A stretch of 64,000 nt of DNA from Defluviimonas aquaemixtae (GCF_900302475.1 NZ_OMOQ01000001.1:1116001-1180000), one strand, 5' to 3'. Positions 43,551-52,651 are shown, numbered from the stretch's first letter. Made by a program: numbers and translations. Notes: generated by a model not told the origin, from the letters alone.

Positions 43551-44525
43551 ATGATCCACACACGCTTCATCCTGATCGCCGCCGCAGCGATCCTTGCGGG
43601 CGCCGTCGCTTTCGCCTCGCCCGACGAATGGCGCGGTGAATGGCCGAAGACGGATTTCGGCCGCAGCGCCGTCGATTTTCGCGAGATCCTGTCCGGCGGC
43701 CCGCCCAAGGATGGCATTCCGGCGCTCGACGATCCGCGTATGATACCGGTCGGGCGCGAAACGCGGCTTGCCGATACCGAACCCGTCCTGGTGCTCGAAC
43801 TCAGCGGTCAGCCTGCGCATGCCTGGCCGATCCGATACCTCACCTGGCACGAGATCGTGAACGATCAGGTCGGCGGCACTCCCGTCGCCGTCACCTTCTG
43901 CCCCTTGTGCAATGCAGCGATGATTTTCGACCGGCGGCTCGGAGGGCAGGTGCTGAGCTTTGGCGTGACCGGCAAGCTTAGGAACTCCGACCTGATCATG
44001 TATGACCGCCAGACCGAAAGCTGGTGGCAGCAGGCGCTGGGTGAGGGGATCGTCGGGAAGATGACCGGCAAGCAGCTCAAACAGCTTCCGGGCTGGATGG
44101 AAAGCTGGGGTTCCTTCCGTGCGCGCAATCCGGACGGCATCGTGATGGATCAGCCCGACTGGCCGAGAAGCTATGGCCGCAATCCCTATGTCGGCTATGA
44201 CAGCGCGTCACAGCCGTTCCTTTATCGCGGCGAGAACCCGCCGCACGGCATTCCGCCGCTGTCACGCGTCGTGCGCGTCGGCCAACGCGCCTGGCCGCTG
44301 GAGCGCGTCGCCCGCGCCGGAGCGCTGACCGAGGCGGGTGTGACGATCAGTTGGACAAAGGGCCAGGCCTCGGCGCTGGATTCGGGCCGGATCGCGCAGG
44401 GCAAGGACGTCGGCAATGTCCGGGTGCGCGATGCCTCGAGCGGTCGCGATGTCGTGCATGACGTGGTTTTCGCCTTCGTCTTTCAGGCGTTCCACCCGAA
44501 AGGGAAATGGATGATCGGCAACTAG
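43551..44525 (+). CDS. DUF3179-domain exported protein
   Basis: 324 residues with an N-terminal signal segment (MIHTRFILIAAAAILAGAVAFA). The body is a DUF3179 domain: GIPALDDPRMIPV, HAWPIRYLTWHEIVNDQVGG, the CxxC-containing TFCPLCNAAMIFDRRL, and FGVTGKLRNSDLIMYDRQTESWWQQ. The family's function is not established; the conserved CxxC and exposed hydrophobic patches hint at a periplasmic binding or redox role. It converges on the anti-sigma gene. Confidence 0.85.
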   Translation: MIHTRFILIAAAAILAGAVAFASPDEWRGEWPKTDFGRSAVDFREILSGGPPKDGIPALDDPRMIPVGRETRLADTEPVLVLELSGQPAHAWPIRYLTWHEIVNDQVGGTPVAVTFCPLCNAAMIFDRRLGGQVLSFGVTGKLRNSDLIMYDRQTESWWQQALGEGIVGKMTGKQLKQLPGWMESWGSFRARNPDGIVMDQPDWPRSYGRNPYVGYDSASQPFLYRGENPPHGIPPLSRVVRVGQRAWPLERVARAGALTEAGVTISWTKGQASALDSGRIAQGKDVGNVRVRDASSGRDVVHDVVFAFVFQAFHPKGKWMIGN

Positions 44526-44552
44526 AGAGCTGACCGCATTCGAGCGGGAGGC

Positions 44553-45212
44553 CTACTGGTCCCCGATAACGGCCGCGGCGATTAGTTCCCCTTCCGGAGC
44601 ACCCGTGGGCGAGCCGCCCGCACGTTCAAGCGTAATGGCGAGCGTCGCACCGGCCGGCAAAGTGTCGAGCGGGACGCGCAACGTCTCCTCGCGCAGAAGG
44701 CCGAGGGATATTGGCGTTTCGCCTTCGGGGATCACCCACAGTTCGTAGTCCTGATCTTCGCCCGCGGCTGGGCCCGCCGTGCGGCTCACGGTTAATTCGC
44801 CTTGATCCGGGTCGTAGTTCGCCGCCACGACGAGCTCCTGGCCTTCGCCCGTCAGAGTCGCGGTAACTGTGGCTGGCGGCGCCTGAGGCGGAACGAAGAC
44901 AAAGAACGCCGCAACCGCAACGGCGGCGCCCGCGAGCAGACCCCAGAGCCAGCCAACCTTGCGCGCGGGCGGCGCCTTCGGGAAAAGTCGCGCTTCGATT
45001 CGCTTGTCGAGACCCTGCGGAGGAACGATCTCGGCATAGTCCTCGTTCAATGGCGAAAGTCGTTCCTGCCAAGACTCGACCGATTGGGCGAAATTGACGT
45101 CGCTCTCGATCAGTGCCTCGGCCGTCAAACGCTCGGCGAATGACAGCGTGCCGAGGACGTATTCGGCCGCCAGCGCTTCGCGTTCGGGCATATGACCGTT
45201 GCGCTCCGTCAT
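44553..45212 (-). CDS. Anti-sigma factor, RskA-like
   Basis: 219 residues. The cytoplasmic N-terminal part (residues ~8-70) carries the zinc-less anti-sigma helix bundle (LAAEYVLGTLSFAERLTAEALIESDVNFAQSVESWQERLSPLN), followed by one membrane span (about 89-110, VGWLWGLLAGAAVAVAAFFVFV) and a periplasmic RskA C-terminal domain (YELWVIPEGETPISLGLL...GATLAITLE). It binds and silences the sigma factor encoded just upstream, overlapping it by 4 bases (ATGA). The start at 45212 is used; the frame extends 12 bases further. Confidence 0.88.
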   Translation of the reverse strand: MTERNGHMPEREALAAEYVLGTLSFAERLTAEALIESDVNFAQSVESWQERLSPLNEDYAEIVPPQGLDKRIEARLFPKAPPARKVGWLWGLLAGAAVAVAAFFVFVPPQAPPATVTATLTGEGQELVVAANYDPDQGELTVSRTAGPAAGEDQDYELWVIPEGETPISLGLLREETLRVPLDTLPAGATLAITLERAGGSPTGAPEGELIAAAVIGDQ

Positions 45213-45751
45213 GCCTCGAGGCACTCCTTCAACTTCTGCAAACCTCTTCGCAGCCAGGATCGCATCGTGTTCAGCGGCACCTCGTAGCGGTGGGCGAGCG
45301 CGTCATAGCTCATTCCGTCGAGATAAGCGCCCCGTACGGCCTCGGCGCGGGCAGGGTCAAGTAGTTCGAAACATTCGGCGATGCGCCGCGCTTCGCCCTT
45401 CGCGACGCTGCGCGCTTCGGGTCCGGGCGCAGGATCGGGCAGGGCCGCAACCGCCTCTTCGTCGCCTTCGGGCACTGCGCGGGCCCGAAGGCGGTCGATC
45501 GCATGGTTGCGGGCGATGGCGATGAGCCACGTCATTCCGCGTCCCTTCGCCGCGTCGTAGCGGCGGGCGTTCAACCAGACCCTGGTAAAGACTTCCTGCA
45601 CGGCTTCCTCGGCTTCGCCCCTGTCCTTGAGCATACGAAGGCAAACACCAAAGAGTTTCGCCGAGGACGCGGAATAAAGTTCGCGAAACGCCGCCCGATC
45701 AGCACGAGCGCATCCTGCGATCAACCCTGAGATCGGATCGGGTTCCGCCAT
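45209..45751 (-). CDS. ECF-family RNA polymerase sigma factor
   Basis: 180 residues. Region 2 (residues ~25-95): FRELYSASSAKLFGVCLRMLKDRGEAEEAVQEVFTRVWLNARRYDAAKGRGMTWLIAIARNHAIDRLR. Region 4 (~120-175): FELLDPARAEAVRGAYLDGMSYDALAHRYEVPLNTMRSWLRRGLQKLKECL. Paired with the RskA-like anti-sigma factor downstream, as in SigK/RskA-type systems. It starts 4 bases after the ASKHA gene on the same strand, with only a weak binding site (TAGGT), so it may depend on coupled translation. Confidence 0.92.
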   Translation of the reverse strand: MAEPDPISGLIAGCARADRAAFRELYSASSAKLFGVCLRMLKDRGEAEEAVQEVFTRVWLNARRYDAAKGRGMTWLIAIARNHAIDRLRARAVPEGDEEAVAALPDPAPGPEARSVAKGEARRIAECFELLDPARAEAVRGAYLDGMSYDALAHRYEVPLNTMRSWLRRGLQKLKECLEA

Positions 45752-45755
45752 ATAC

Positions 45756-47792
45756 CTACCCGCGCCGTCGGCGCCGTCCGCCTTCGGTGCCGCTTGATCC
45801 CGCGTTGAAGCTCACATGCGGCAGCGTCACGACGGCCGAGAGCTCGGGGAAGGGAGCGGTGGCATGCGGAATCGCGTTCGCCGCGACAAAGTGCTCCTGG
45901 AAGCGCGGTTCGATCGCGGTTTCCACCTTGTGGATGCGGCGCACCTCGTCCTCGATCGCCGCGCGCGCGGCAATATTGCACAGCGCGATCCGCGCGCCTG
46001 TGCCGGCGGCATTGCCGGCTGAGGTCACCTTGTCGAGCGGACAATCCGGTATCATGCCGAGGACCATAGCATGTTTCGGCGAAATGTGAGCCCCGAAGGC
46101 GCCCGCCAAAACGACCCGGTCCACCTTGTCGATCCCTAGTTCATCCATAAGCAGTCGCGCACCGGCATAAAGCGCTGATTTTGCGAGTTGAATCGCCCGG
46201 ATATCGCCCTGCGTGATGGTGATCAGCGGCCCACCCTCCGCGGTGCCGTCGTAGAGCAGATACGCATTCGTCCGTCCCGTCGCGATGCAGCGTGGCGTGC
46301 CCACCTGCTCGGCCGAGCCAACGAGTCCGCCGGAATCCAGAATGCCCGCCATCCGCATCTCGGCCACTACCTCGATGATGCCCGAGCCGCAGATGCCGGA
46401 AATGCCGGTCTGGGCCGTGGCGGCGGCAAAACCTTCCTGATCCGACCACAGATCGCAGCCGACGACGCGGAATCGCGGCTCCCTCGTCTCCGGGTCTATC
46501 TCCACGCGTTCGATGGCGCCGGGTGCCGCGCGCTGGCCGGCCGAGATCTGCGCGCCTTCGAAGGCAGGGCCGGTTGGAGACGAGCAGGCGAGCACTCGGT
46601 CCTTGTTGCCAAGCAGAATTTCAGCATTGGTGCCCACGTCCACGATCAGCACCATGTCCTCGGACTTGTTCGGTTCCTCCGAAAGCGCCACCGCAGCGCA
46701 GTCGGCGCCGACATGACCGGCGATGCAAGGCAGCACGTAGATCCGAGCGTGCTCGTGGATCGCATGGAGGTCGAGATCGCGGGCCGGTATCGATATACTG
46801 TCCGACGTCGCCAGCGCGAACGGCGCCTGGCCGAGCTCTACCGGGTCGATACCCAGAAGCAGGTGATGCATAACCGGATTGCAGACGAAGACCGTCTCGA
46901 CGATCTGCTTGGGGTCGATTTCCGCCTCCCTTGCGATGGCCTCCGCAAGCCCGTTGACCGCTTGCCGGACGGCGTTGGTCATCTCCCGGTCGCCGCCGGG
47001 ATTCATCATCGCGTAGCTCACGCGGCTCATGAGGTCCTCGCCGAAGCGGATCTGGGGGTTCATGAGACCGGAGGAGGCGAGTACCTTGCCGTTCCTGAGG
47101 TCACAGAGATGGGCGGCGATCGTCGTGGAGCCGAGGTCGATAGCAAGGCCGTAGAGCCGGCCCTCGTAGAAGCCGGGCCAGATGTCGATGATACGCGGCT
47201 TGTCGCGGTGGTCGCGGTGGATGGCCACCGTCACCTTCCACTCGCCCTTGCGGAGCACGGGCTGGAGCTTGCCGAGCAATGCCACATCGGCCTCGAGCCC
47301 CTCGATCTGCCACTGGTCGCGAAGCGCGTCGCACAGCCGCTGGAAGTCGCCGGACGGCTCGTGCATGTCCGGTTCGGACGCCTCGACGTAGTAGGCGTGA
47401 GTCGCCGGATCCATGATGATGGTCCGGGCAGTCGCGGATTTGCGGATCACCTGTCGGTGGACCTGGCTTTCCGGCGGCACGTCGATCACGACATCGCCCT
47501 CGATCTTGGCCTGGCAGCCAAGTCGGCGCCCTTCGGCGAGCCCGCGGATGCGGTTGTATCGATCCTCGACCGCATTCCAGTCGGACAGCGCGGACTCGCT
47601 GACCGTCACGCCGTGCTTGGGAAACTCGCCATAGCCGGGCGTGATCTGGCATTTCGAACAGATGCCGCGTCCGCCGCAGACTGAATCTAGATCGACGCCC
47701 AACTGACGCGCGGCTGTCAGGACAGGAGTGCCGACCGGAAACCGGCCGCGCTTTCCCGAAGGCGTGAAGATGACGAGGGGATCGGCGGTCAT
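45756..47792 (-). CDS. Ferredoxin-ASKHA protein, corrinoid-protein reductive activase-like (DUF4445)
   Basis: 678 residues. The N-terminal domain (1-~100) is a plant-type [2Fe-2S] ferredoxin with ligands Cys39, Cys45, Cys48 and Cys93 (VCGGRGICSKCQ...RRLGCQ). A linker leads to the ASKHA (actin-like ATPase) part with YGLAIDLGSTTIAAHL, LIVDVGTNAEILLGN and VVLAGAFGAHISPKHAM. This is the RACo/RamA-like group that returns inactive Co(II) corrinoids of methyltransferases to Co(I). In Rhodobacteraceae such proteins serve corrinoid demethylation or methionine synthesis; no methyltransferase is in this window. Confidence 0.88.
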   Translation of the reverse strand: MTADPLVIFTPSGKRGRFPVGTPVLTAARQLGVDLDSVCGGRGICSKCQITPGYGEFPKHGVTVSESALSDWNAVEDRYNRIRGLAEGRRLGCQAKIEGDVVIDVPPESQVHRQVIRKSATARTIIMDPATHAYYVEASEPDMHEPSGDFQRLCDALRDQWQIEGLEADVALLGKLQPVLRKGEWKVTVAIHRDHRDKPRIIDIWPGFYEGRLYGLAIDLGSTTIAAHLCDLRNGKVLASSGLMNPQIRFGEDLMSRVSYAMMNPGGDREMTNAVRQAVNGLAEAIAREAEIDPKQIVETVFVCNPVMHHLLLGIDPVELGQAPFALATSDSISIPARDLDLHAIHEHARIYVLPCIAGHVGADCAAVALSEEPNKSEDMVLIVDVGTNAEILLGNKDRVLACSSPTGPAFEGAQISAGQRAAPGAIERVEIDPETREPRFRVVGCDLWSDQEGFAAATAQTGISGICGSGIIEVVAEMRMAGILDSGGLVGSAEQVGTPRCIATGRTNAYLLYDGTAEGGPLITITQGDIRAIQLAKSALYAGARLLMDELGIDKVDRVVLAGAFGAHISPKHAMVLGMIPDCPLDKVTSAGNAAGTGARIALCNIAARAAIEDEVRRIHKVETAIEPRFQEHFVAANAIPHATAPFPELSAVVTLPHVSFNAGSSGTEGGRRRRRG

Positions 47793-47830
47793 GGCGGTCT
47801 CCGGATGTCCTGTCGCAGACTTTAACTAGT

Positions 47831-47840
47831 GACAATTGTC
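47831..47840. promoter_or_regulatory. Short palindrome upstream of the ASKHA gene
   Basis: GACAATTGTC is a perfect 10-base palindrome 38 bases before the ASKHA start, within a locally AT-rich stretch. It may be an operator or part of the promoter; short palindromes also arise by chance. Confidence 0.3.
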
Positions 47841-48137
47841 TTGGCTACGATGTCCGGAAGCGTCAGCTTCAGGTCGAGTTCCGTCAGCGCGTGCCCTCGT
47901 ATGCGGTGTTCGGGACAAGGAAGCACAAATGCCCACTGCGATCGGCGCGATGGAGATCACTCTGACGAGGTCGACGAGAAGCTCAAGCGCCGTGGCGGAG
48001 CGATGCGGCCCGACGGGGTCGCGTACGCTCATTCGCCTCGGGATCGGTGACACGGCAACCCTCCGCTCGCTGTCGGCCACACGCCTGCTGCAACCGCAGC
48101 GCGGTCGCAGGACAAGCGTCACGTTCTGCACAGGGCG
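47841..48137. other. Intergenic stretch with no recognisable gene
   Basis: About 300 bases between the ASKHA gene and the small exported protein at 48138. Open frames cross it on both strands, with low-complexity arginine-rich translations and no convincing start site. No RNA gene recognised. Confidence 0.5.
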
Positions 48138-48449
48138 TCAGTCGACGTGGGACTGCCAGAGGCAGCGGTCGAAGGCAACGTAGCGAAGTAGGGTATCCGA
48201 ACCGCCGGGCGCGACGAGGCGGGTGCAACCTTCCAAAGTGTCTTCGCTTTCGAACACGCTGACCCGGCCAGCGCCATCACCCGGCGCACAGAGCCGGCCG
48301 CCGGGTTCGAGCCATCCGACTATGCGCTCGCCGTCGTCGGTCTCGGCCGCGAACAGCATCCGTTGATCGCCGGCATTCGTCACGCAGATATCGGCCATGA
48401 CCGGGGCGGCGTGGACGATCACGGCAATGAGACTAGCGGCAGTACGCAT
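48138..48449 (-). CDS. Small exported protein of unknown function (103 aa)
   Basis: Start chosen at 48449 (GGGAGG upstream). The first 19 residues form a signal peptide (MRTAASLIAVIVHAAPVMA) followed by DICVTNAGDQRMLFAAETDDGERIVGWLEPGGRLC. Four cysteines in the mature part suggest two disulfides. Such small disulfide-bearing periplasmic proteins are frequent in Rhodobacteraceae, but I recognise no characterised family. Confidence 0.7.
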   Translation of the reverse strand: MRTAASLIAVIVHAAPVMADICVTNAGDQRMLFAAETDDGERIVGWLEPGGRLCAPGDGAGRVSVFESEDTLEGCTRLVAPGGSDTLLRYVAFDRCLWQSHVD

Positions 48450-48608
48450 GATCGGTGCCTCCCGAAGCAGTCTGCGCCTCCTCGATGCCGCAAGTCGACT
48501 CACGATGCCTCACGGCATTGTGGATGAGCGTCAACAGGATTGACCGAGGCCGCCGCCCTGTTCCGCTACGCTGAGTCGTGGATGAAACCGAAACAAGGGA
48601 GGGAAGTG

Positions 48609-49160
48609 ATGAAGCATCTCATCACTACGACCGTCGCGGCGATCTGTGCGGCCACGGGCGCCATGGCGCAAGACGCACCTTTTGGTAGCGAGGACGACGC
48701 GGCCTACGCGGCACTCCTGTGGGACGTCATGGTGGCCGAGAAGCTCGTTGGCGACGGTGCGCTGATGGCGTTTCCCTACGAAGGCACCGATCCGCATGGC
48801 ATGATGCTCGAGACGTTCTACACCCGTGCGACGGTAGACGGGCACGAAGGCACTCTGATCGTTAAGCGCAACTACGGCCCCGAAGGCGTGAGCGTTGACG
48901 AGGTTCTGGGCGATCCGGCCGGCCATCTTGGCGCGGTCACGATAATGTTCCAGCGCGAAGCTGGCTTCGACGACGAGACGCAAAACTGGTTCTGGGTGAA
49001 GTACCTGCCCGACGGCTCGCTCGACAAGAACCCGGCCGGAATGCAGCTTGCAGGTCTCGTCGGCAAGGGCGCCGACGCCGGTTGCATTGCCTGCCACCAA
49101 GGCGCGGGCGGCGAGGACTTCATTTTCACAACCGACGCCGACGTGGCGATGATGAAGTGA
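48609..49160 (+). CDS. Cytochrome P460-like c-type haem protein
   Basis: 183 residues with a signal peptide (MKHLITTTVAAICAATGAMAQD). A c-type haem motif CIACH (Cys159-His163) is near the C-terminus in GADAGCIACHQGAGGEDFIFT, and the beta-rich body (FPYEGTDPHGMMLETFYTRATVDGHEGTLIVKRNYGPEGV...NWFWVKYLPDGSLDKN) is in the style of the cytochrome P460/c'-beta fold. Haem is expected to be attached in the periplasm. Role unknown; the family includes NO- or hydroxylamine-related proteins. GGGAGGGAAGTG precedes the ATG. Confidence 0.8.
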   Translation: MKHLITTTVAAICAATGAMAQDAPFGSEDDAAYAALLWDVMVAEKLVGDGALMAFPYEGTDPHGMMLETFYTRATVDGHEGTLIVKRNYGPEGVSVDEVLGDPAGHLGAVTIMFQREAGFDDETQNWFWVKYLPDGSLDKNPAGMQLAGLVGKGADAGCIACHQGAGGEDFIFTTDADVAMMK

Positions 49161-49174
49161 TCTGAGACTGAAAT

Positions 49175-49202
49175 GGCAGCGTGCGGTAACATGCCCGCTG
49201 CC
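49175..49202 (+). terminator. Hairpin after the P460-like gene
   Basis: GGCAGCG (49175-49181) pairs with CGCTGCC (49196-49202), with GC/GC pairs inside, 14 bases past the stop. The trailing bases (GTGTTT) are weakly T-rich, so factor-assisted termination is more likely. Confidence 0.5.
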
Positions 49203-49328
49203 GTGTTTCCCGTGACAGCCAGCCGAAGCAAGGCGCAGGGCGATATGGTCGCATGAGCGAAGACGAAATCCGCAGCTGTTTGCGCTTTGGCAAGTTCGAG
49301 ACGCGTAGAGCGCGCCTGGACAACCGTG

Positions 49329-50069
49329 TTAGCCGCGTTCGTCCTCGACGATGGCCTGCATCGTGTCGAGGGGGGCGTAGCCGCGCAGCATTTGTCCTCC
49401 AATAACGAAGGTCGGTGTTCCGGAAATACTCATCCGCTGCGCCAGAAGATGGTTCTCCTCGATCGCTTTCGTGACTTCCGGTGCGTCCATCGCGGCGAGG
49501 ATCGGCTCTGCGTCGATTCCGAGGCTGGTAGCGAATGCCGTAAGCGTCTCGGGCGTCACGTCGCCGCGGAAGCTTTCGTAAAAGCCCGCATTGATCTTCT
49601 GATACGCCTCCGCTCCTGCCGTCTGTAGCGTCGCGATCGCGAAGCGGGCCGCGATTACCGACTCATCGCCGAGGATCGGGAATTCCTTGACGATGTAACG
49701 GATGTCGCCATCCGATTCGATCAGCTGTGCCACCTCGGCATGAGCCTTGCGGCAATAGCCGCAGCGGTAGTCGATGAACTCAACGACCGTAAGATCGCCA
49801 TCGGGATTTCCGCCGACGAAGCTGTGCGTGTCCTCGAATAGATCGCCGGCATTGGCCGCGACGAGCGTTGCATCCTCTGCCTCCGCCGCCTGGGCCTGAC
49901 GTTCCTGCAGGACATCGATCGCCTCGGCCAGAACTTCGGGATTTTCCAGAAGATAGGACCGGATCTCGGCGCGGAAAGCTTCGCGCTCGGCGTCGGACAT
50001 CGCCGAGATGTCGAAGGCGCCCGCGGGCGTGGCGAGAGCCGCGGCGAGCGCGAACGGGGCGAGTTTCAT
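49329..50069 (-). CDS. Periplasmic DsbA-family thiol:disulfide oxidoreductase
   Basis: 246 residues with a signal peptide (MKLAPFALAAALATPAGA). An N-terminal helical region (~20-75, FRAEIRSYLLENPEVLAEAIDVLQERQ) is that of the Com1/ScsC-like subgroup. The thioredoxin-fold domain has the active site Cys103-Gly-Tyr-Cys106 (IDYRCGYCRKAH) and the cis-proline loop SGTPTFVIGG. Probably oxidises or isomerises disulfides of exported proteins, of which several are encoded nearby. Divergent from the aminotransferase. Confidence 0.9.
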   Translation of the reverse strand: MKLAPFALAAALATPAGAFDISAMSDAEREAFRAEIRSYLLENPEVLAEAIDVLQERQAQAAEAEDATLVAANAGDLFEDTHSFVGGNPDGDLTVVEFIDYRCGYCRKAHAEVAQLIESDGDIRYIVKEFPILGDESVIAARFAIATLQTAGAEAYQKINAGFYESFRGDVTPETLTAFATSLGIDAEPILAAMDAPEVTKAIEENHLLAQRMSISGTPTFVIGGQMLRGYAPLDTMQAIVEDERG

Positions 50070-50210
50070 TCGAGTTTCCTGTCAGATGGCGGGCGGATGG
50101 CCGCCCTTTGTTGTGCCGTGGACCCGTCCACACCGGTGACGGGCATTGACGCCACGCCTTGGGGCTGGGATGAACGAACCCGGTTCGCGGGCCAACATAG
50201 AGAGGCAAGC

Positions 50211-51386
50211 TTGCGCATTTCAAGCCGCGGGATCGTCGATCCCTTCATTGTGATGGACGTGATGGAGGCCGCGCGCGCCGCCGAGGCGGCCGGACGCCAT
50301 GTCATCCACATGGAAGTGGGCCAGCCCGCAACGCCCGCGCCAGCCGGCGCACGGCGTGCGCTTTCAGCGGCGCTCGACAGCGCACCGCTCGGCTACACGG
50401 TCGCGCTCGGTCTGCCGGAGCTGCGGGCAGGCATCGCCGGGCTCTACCGGCGATGGTACGGCGTCGATCTCGACCCCGGCCGTGTCATCGTGACCTCGGG
50501 CTCGTCGGCAGCCTTTCTTCTCGCCTTTACTGCATTGTTCGAAGCGGGCGATCGCGTTGCGCTGGGCGAACCGGGCTATCCGTCCTACAGGCAGATCCTT
50601 AAGGCGCTGTCGCTCGTACCCATTGGCTTTCCCACCCGCCCCGAAGACCGTTATCAGCCACGGCCCGAAGACATCCCGCCGGGCGTACGTGGCCTGATTG
50701 TCGCTTCGCCGGCCAATCCCTCGGGTACGATGCTTGATCACTCGGCCTTGTCCGCCATTACCGGGGCCACTGCCGAACGCGGCATCGCCCTCATTTCGGA
50801 TGAGATCTACCATGGGCTTCACTACGGCGACCGCGCCGTCTCGGCGCTCGAGATCACGGGCGAGGTCTGCGTGATCAATTCCTTCTCCAAGTATTTCTCG
50901 ATGACGGGCTGGCGCATCGGGTGGATGGTAGTGCCCGAAGCGCTCGTCCGCCCCGTCGAGCGGCTGGCGCAGAACATGTTCATCTGCCCGCCGCATGCCA
51001 GTCAGGTGGCCGCGCTCGCCGCGCTCGACTGCGTCGACGAACTGGAGGCGAACCGCGCCGTTTACTCCGAGAACCGCCGTCTCATGCTCGAAGAGCTTCC
51101 CAAGGCAGGGTTCGACAGGATCGCGCCGCCCGACGGTGCATTTTACATCTACGCCGATGTCTCCGAACACACTGATGACAGCCTGGCCTTCGCGCGTGAG
51201 ATCCTGCACGAGGCTGGCGTGGCCGTGACGCCGGGTCTGGATTTCGACCCGGAGCGCGGATCGCGAACGCTGCGGTTCTCCTACGCCCGCTCGACCGAGG
51301 ACATCCGCGAAGGGCTCAGTCGGCTTTCAGCGTTCATGGAGACGCGCGGGGCAGGGCGTTCCAAGAGGATCGGGAGCGCGCTATAA
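50211..51386 (+). CDS. Pyridoxal-phosphate-dependent class I/II aminotransferase
   Basis: 391 residues. The PLP lysine is in INSFSKYFSMTGWRIGWM, with SPANPSGTMLD and ISDEIYHGLHYGD in the expected order. The chosen start is the TTG at 50211 (GAGAGG upstream), giving the natural N-terminus MRISSRGIVDPFIVMDVMEAARA; the open frame extends to 50097 but overlaps the dsbA-like upstream region. The substrate is not evident; aspartate/branched-chain-type aminotransferases share this pattern. Confidence 0.88.
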   Translation: MRISSRGIVDPFIVMDVMEAARAAEAAGRHVIHMEVGQPATPAPAGARRALSAALDSAPLGYTVALGLPELRAGIAGLYRRWYGVDLDPGRVIVTSGSSAAFLLAFTALFEAGDRVALGEPGYPSYRQILKALSLVPIGFPTRPEDRYQPRPEDIPPGVRGLIVASPANPSGTMLDHSALSAITGATAERGIALISDEIYHGLHYGDRAVSALEITGEVCVINSFSKYFSMTGWRIGWMVVPEALVRPVERLAQNMFICPPHASQVAALAALDCVDELEANRAVYSENRRLMLEELPKAGFDRIAPPDGAFYIYADVSEHTDDSLAFAREILHEAGVAVTPGLDFDPERGSRTLRFSYARSTEDIREGLSRLSAFMETRGAGRSKRIGSAL

Positions 51387-51406
51387 GGGGCGAAAAGGCA
51401 GGCAGG

Positions 51407-52651
51407 ATGCAGTATTCGCGGATTGTCGTACTGACCTGGGCCGTCGCCCTGGCTGCCGTGATTGGTCGCGCAGCGCCTGCGGCAGGGACCGGCGACTTGA
51501 CCGCGTTGGCGCGGCTCGATGCGGCGGCGTCTGCACTCGTCGATGACGGCGAGGGCATCGCGCTCGACCTCGCCATCAGCAAGGCAGTTCCCTACCGCGC
51601 TTTTCTCCTGTCCGATCCGCCGCGGCTGGTTCTCGATTTCTCGGAACTTGATTTCGGCCCGTCGCGCCCCGCAGCGCTCGACCGGTCAGAAGGTGTCGCC
51701 GAACTCGGCTGGGGCCCCATACAGCCGGGATGGTCGCGGCTTGTCGCAATACTCGACGGGCCCTACCGGATCGCAAGCGCCGAACAGCAGGTGGCCGAGA
51801 CCGGCGCGGCCGACATCCGCGTTACGCTGATGCCCTCGACGGCGGCGACCTTCGCGACCGCGACCGCGGGCGGCGTGCCCGAAGTCGCGCGCTGGGCGCT
51901 GCCAGACGCCGCCGAGACAGCGCCGCCGCGCCATCGCCAGACCGGAGAAAATCCGCTCATCGTCGTGCTCGACCCTGGGCACGGGGGCATCGACCCGGGA
52001 GCGGAATCCGAGGAGATGGTCGAAGCGGACGTGATGCTGACCTTCGCGCGCGAGCTTGCCGAGGTGCTAAGGCGAGGCGGCATGGAAGTTGTGCTAACCC
52101 GGCAAGAGGATGTCTTCGTGCCGCTAGAGACGCGGATCAGCATCGCCCGCGCTTCCGGGGCGGACGTCTTTCTGTCGCTGCACGCCGACGCGCTGGCCGA
52201 AGGCGAGGCGACCGGTGCCACCGTCTACAAGCTGGCCGATGCCGCAAGCGATACGGCCTCGGCGCGGCTGGCGGAGCGTCACGACCGCGCCGACCTTCTG
52301 GCTGGCGTGGATCTTTCGGGGCAGGACGATCTTGTGGCCGCGGTGATGATGGACCTCGCGCGGACCGAAACGCGGCCGCGCACCGACCGGCTTGCCGAGG
52401 CGCTGGTTGCCGCGATCAGTGGAACGGGGGGACGGATGCATCGCCATCCGATCCAAGAGGCGGCATTCTCGGTCCTCAAATCGCCAGATATTCCCTCGGT
52501 GCTACTCGAAGTGGGGTTTCTGTCTTCCGAGGCTGATCGCGAGAGGCTCTCCGACCCCGACTGGCGCAAGACGCTGCAGGAGGCGGTTCTCGTGGCGCTC
52601 AAGGCATGGGCCATCGCAGATGCGGCCGAGGCGCGGCTCCTGCGGCAGTAG
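51407..52651 (+). CDS. N-acetylmuramoyl-L-alanine amidase (AmiC type)
   Basis: 414 residues, exported. Signal sequence at 1-~25 (IVVLTWAVALAAVIGRAAPAAG); AMIN domain at about 45-130; catalytic amidase_3 domain from about 184 (LIVVLDPGHGGIDPGAESEEMVEADVML) with zinc ligands including the His of DPGHGG and the Glu of VEAD, then VFLSLHADAL, and the catalytic glutamate in VLLEVGFLSSEADRERL. Splits septal peptidoglycan for daughter-cell separation. The AMIN domain places it near AmiA/B/C. Confidence 0.92.
   Translation: MQYSRIVVLTWAVALAAVIGRAAPAAGTGDLTALARLDAAASALVDDGEGIALDLAISKAVPYRAFLLSDPPRLVLDFSELDFGPSRPAALDRSEGVAELGWGPIQPGWSRLVAILDGPYRIASAEQQVAETGAADIRVTLMPSTAATFATATAGGVPEVARWALPDAAETAPPRHRQTGENPLIVVLDPGHGGIDPGAESEEMVEADVMLTFARELAEVLRRGGMEVVLTRQEDVFVPLETRISIARASGADVFLSLHADALAEGEATGATVYKLADAASDTASARLAERHDRADLLAGVDLSGQDDLVAAVMMDLARTETRPRTDRLAEALVAAISGTGGRMHRHPIQEAAFSVLKSPDIPSVLLEVGFLSSEADRERLSDPDWRKTLQEAVLVALKAWAIADAAEARLLRQ

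Noticed and set aside
46188..47684. A 498-codon plus-strand open frame over the ASKHA gene
   Set aside because: Antisense shadow. The minus strand has the ferredoxin cysteines and ASKHA motifs.
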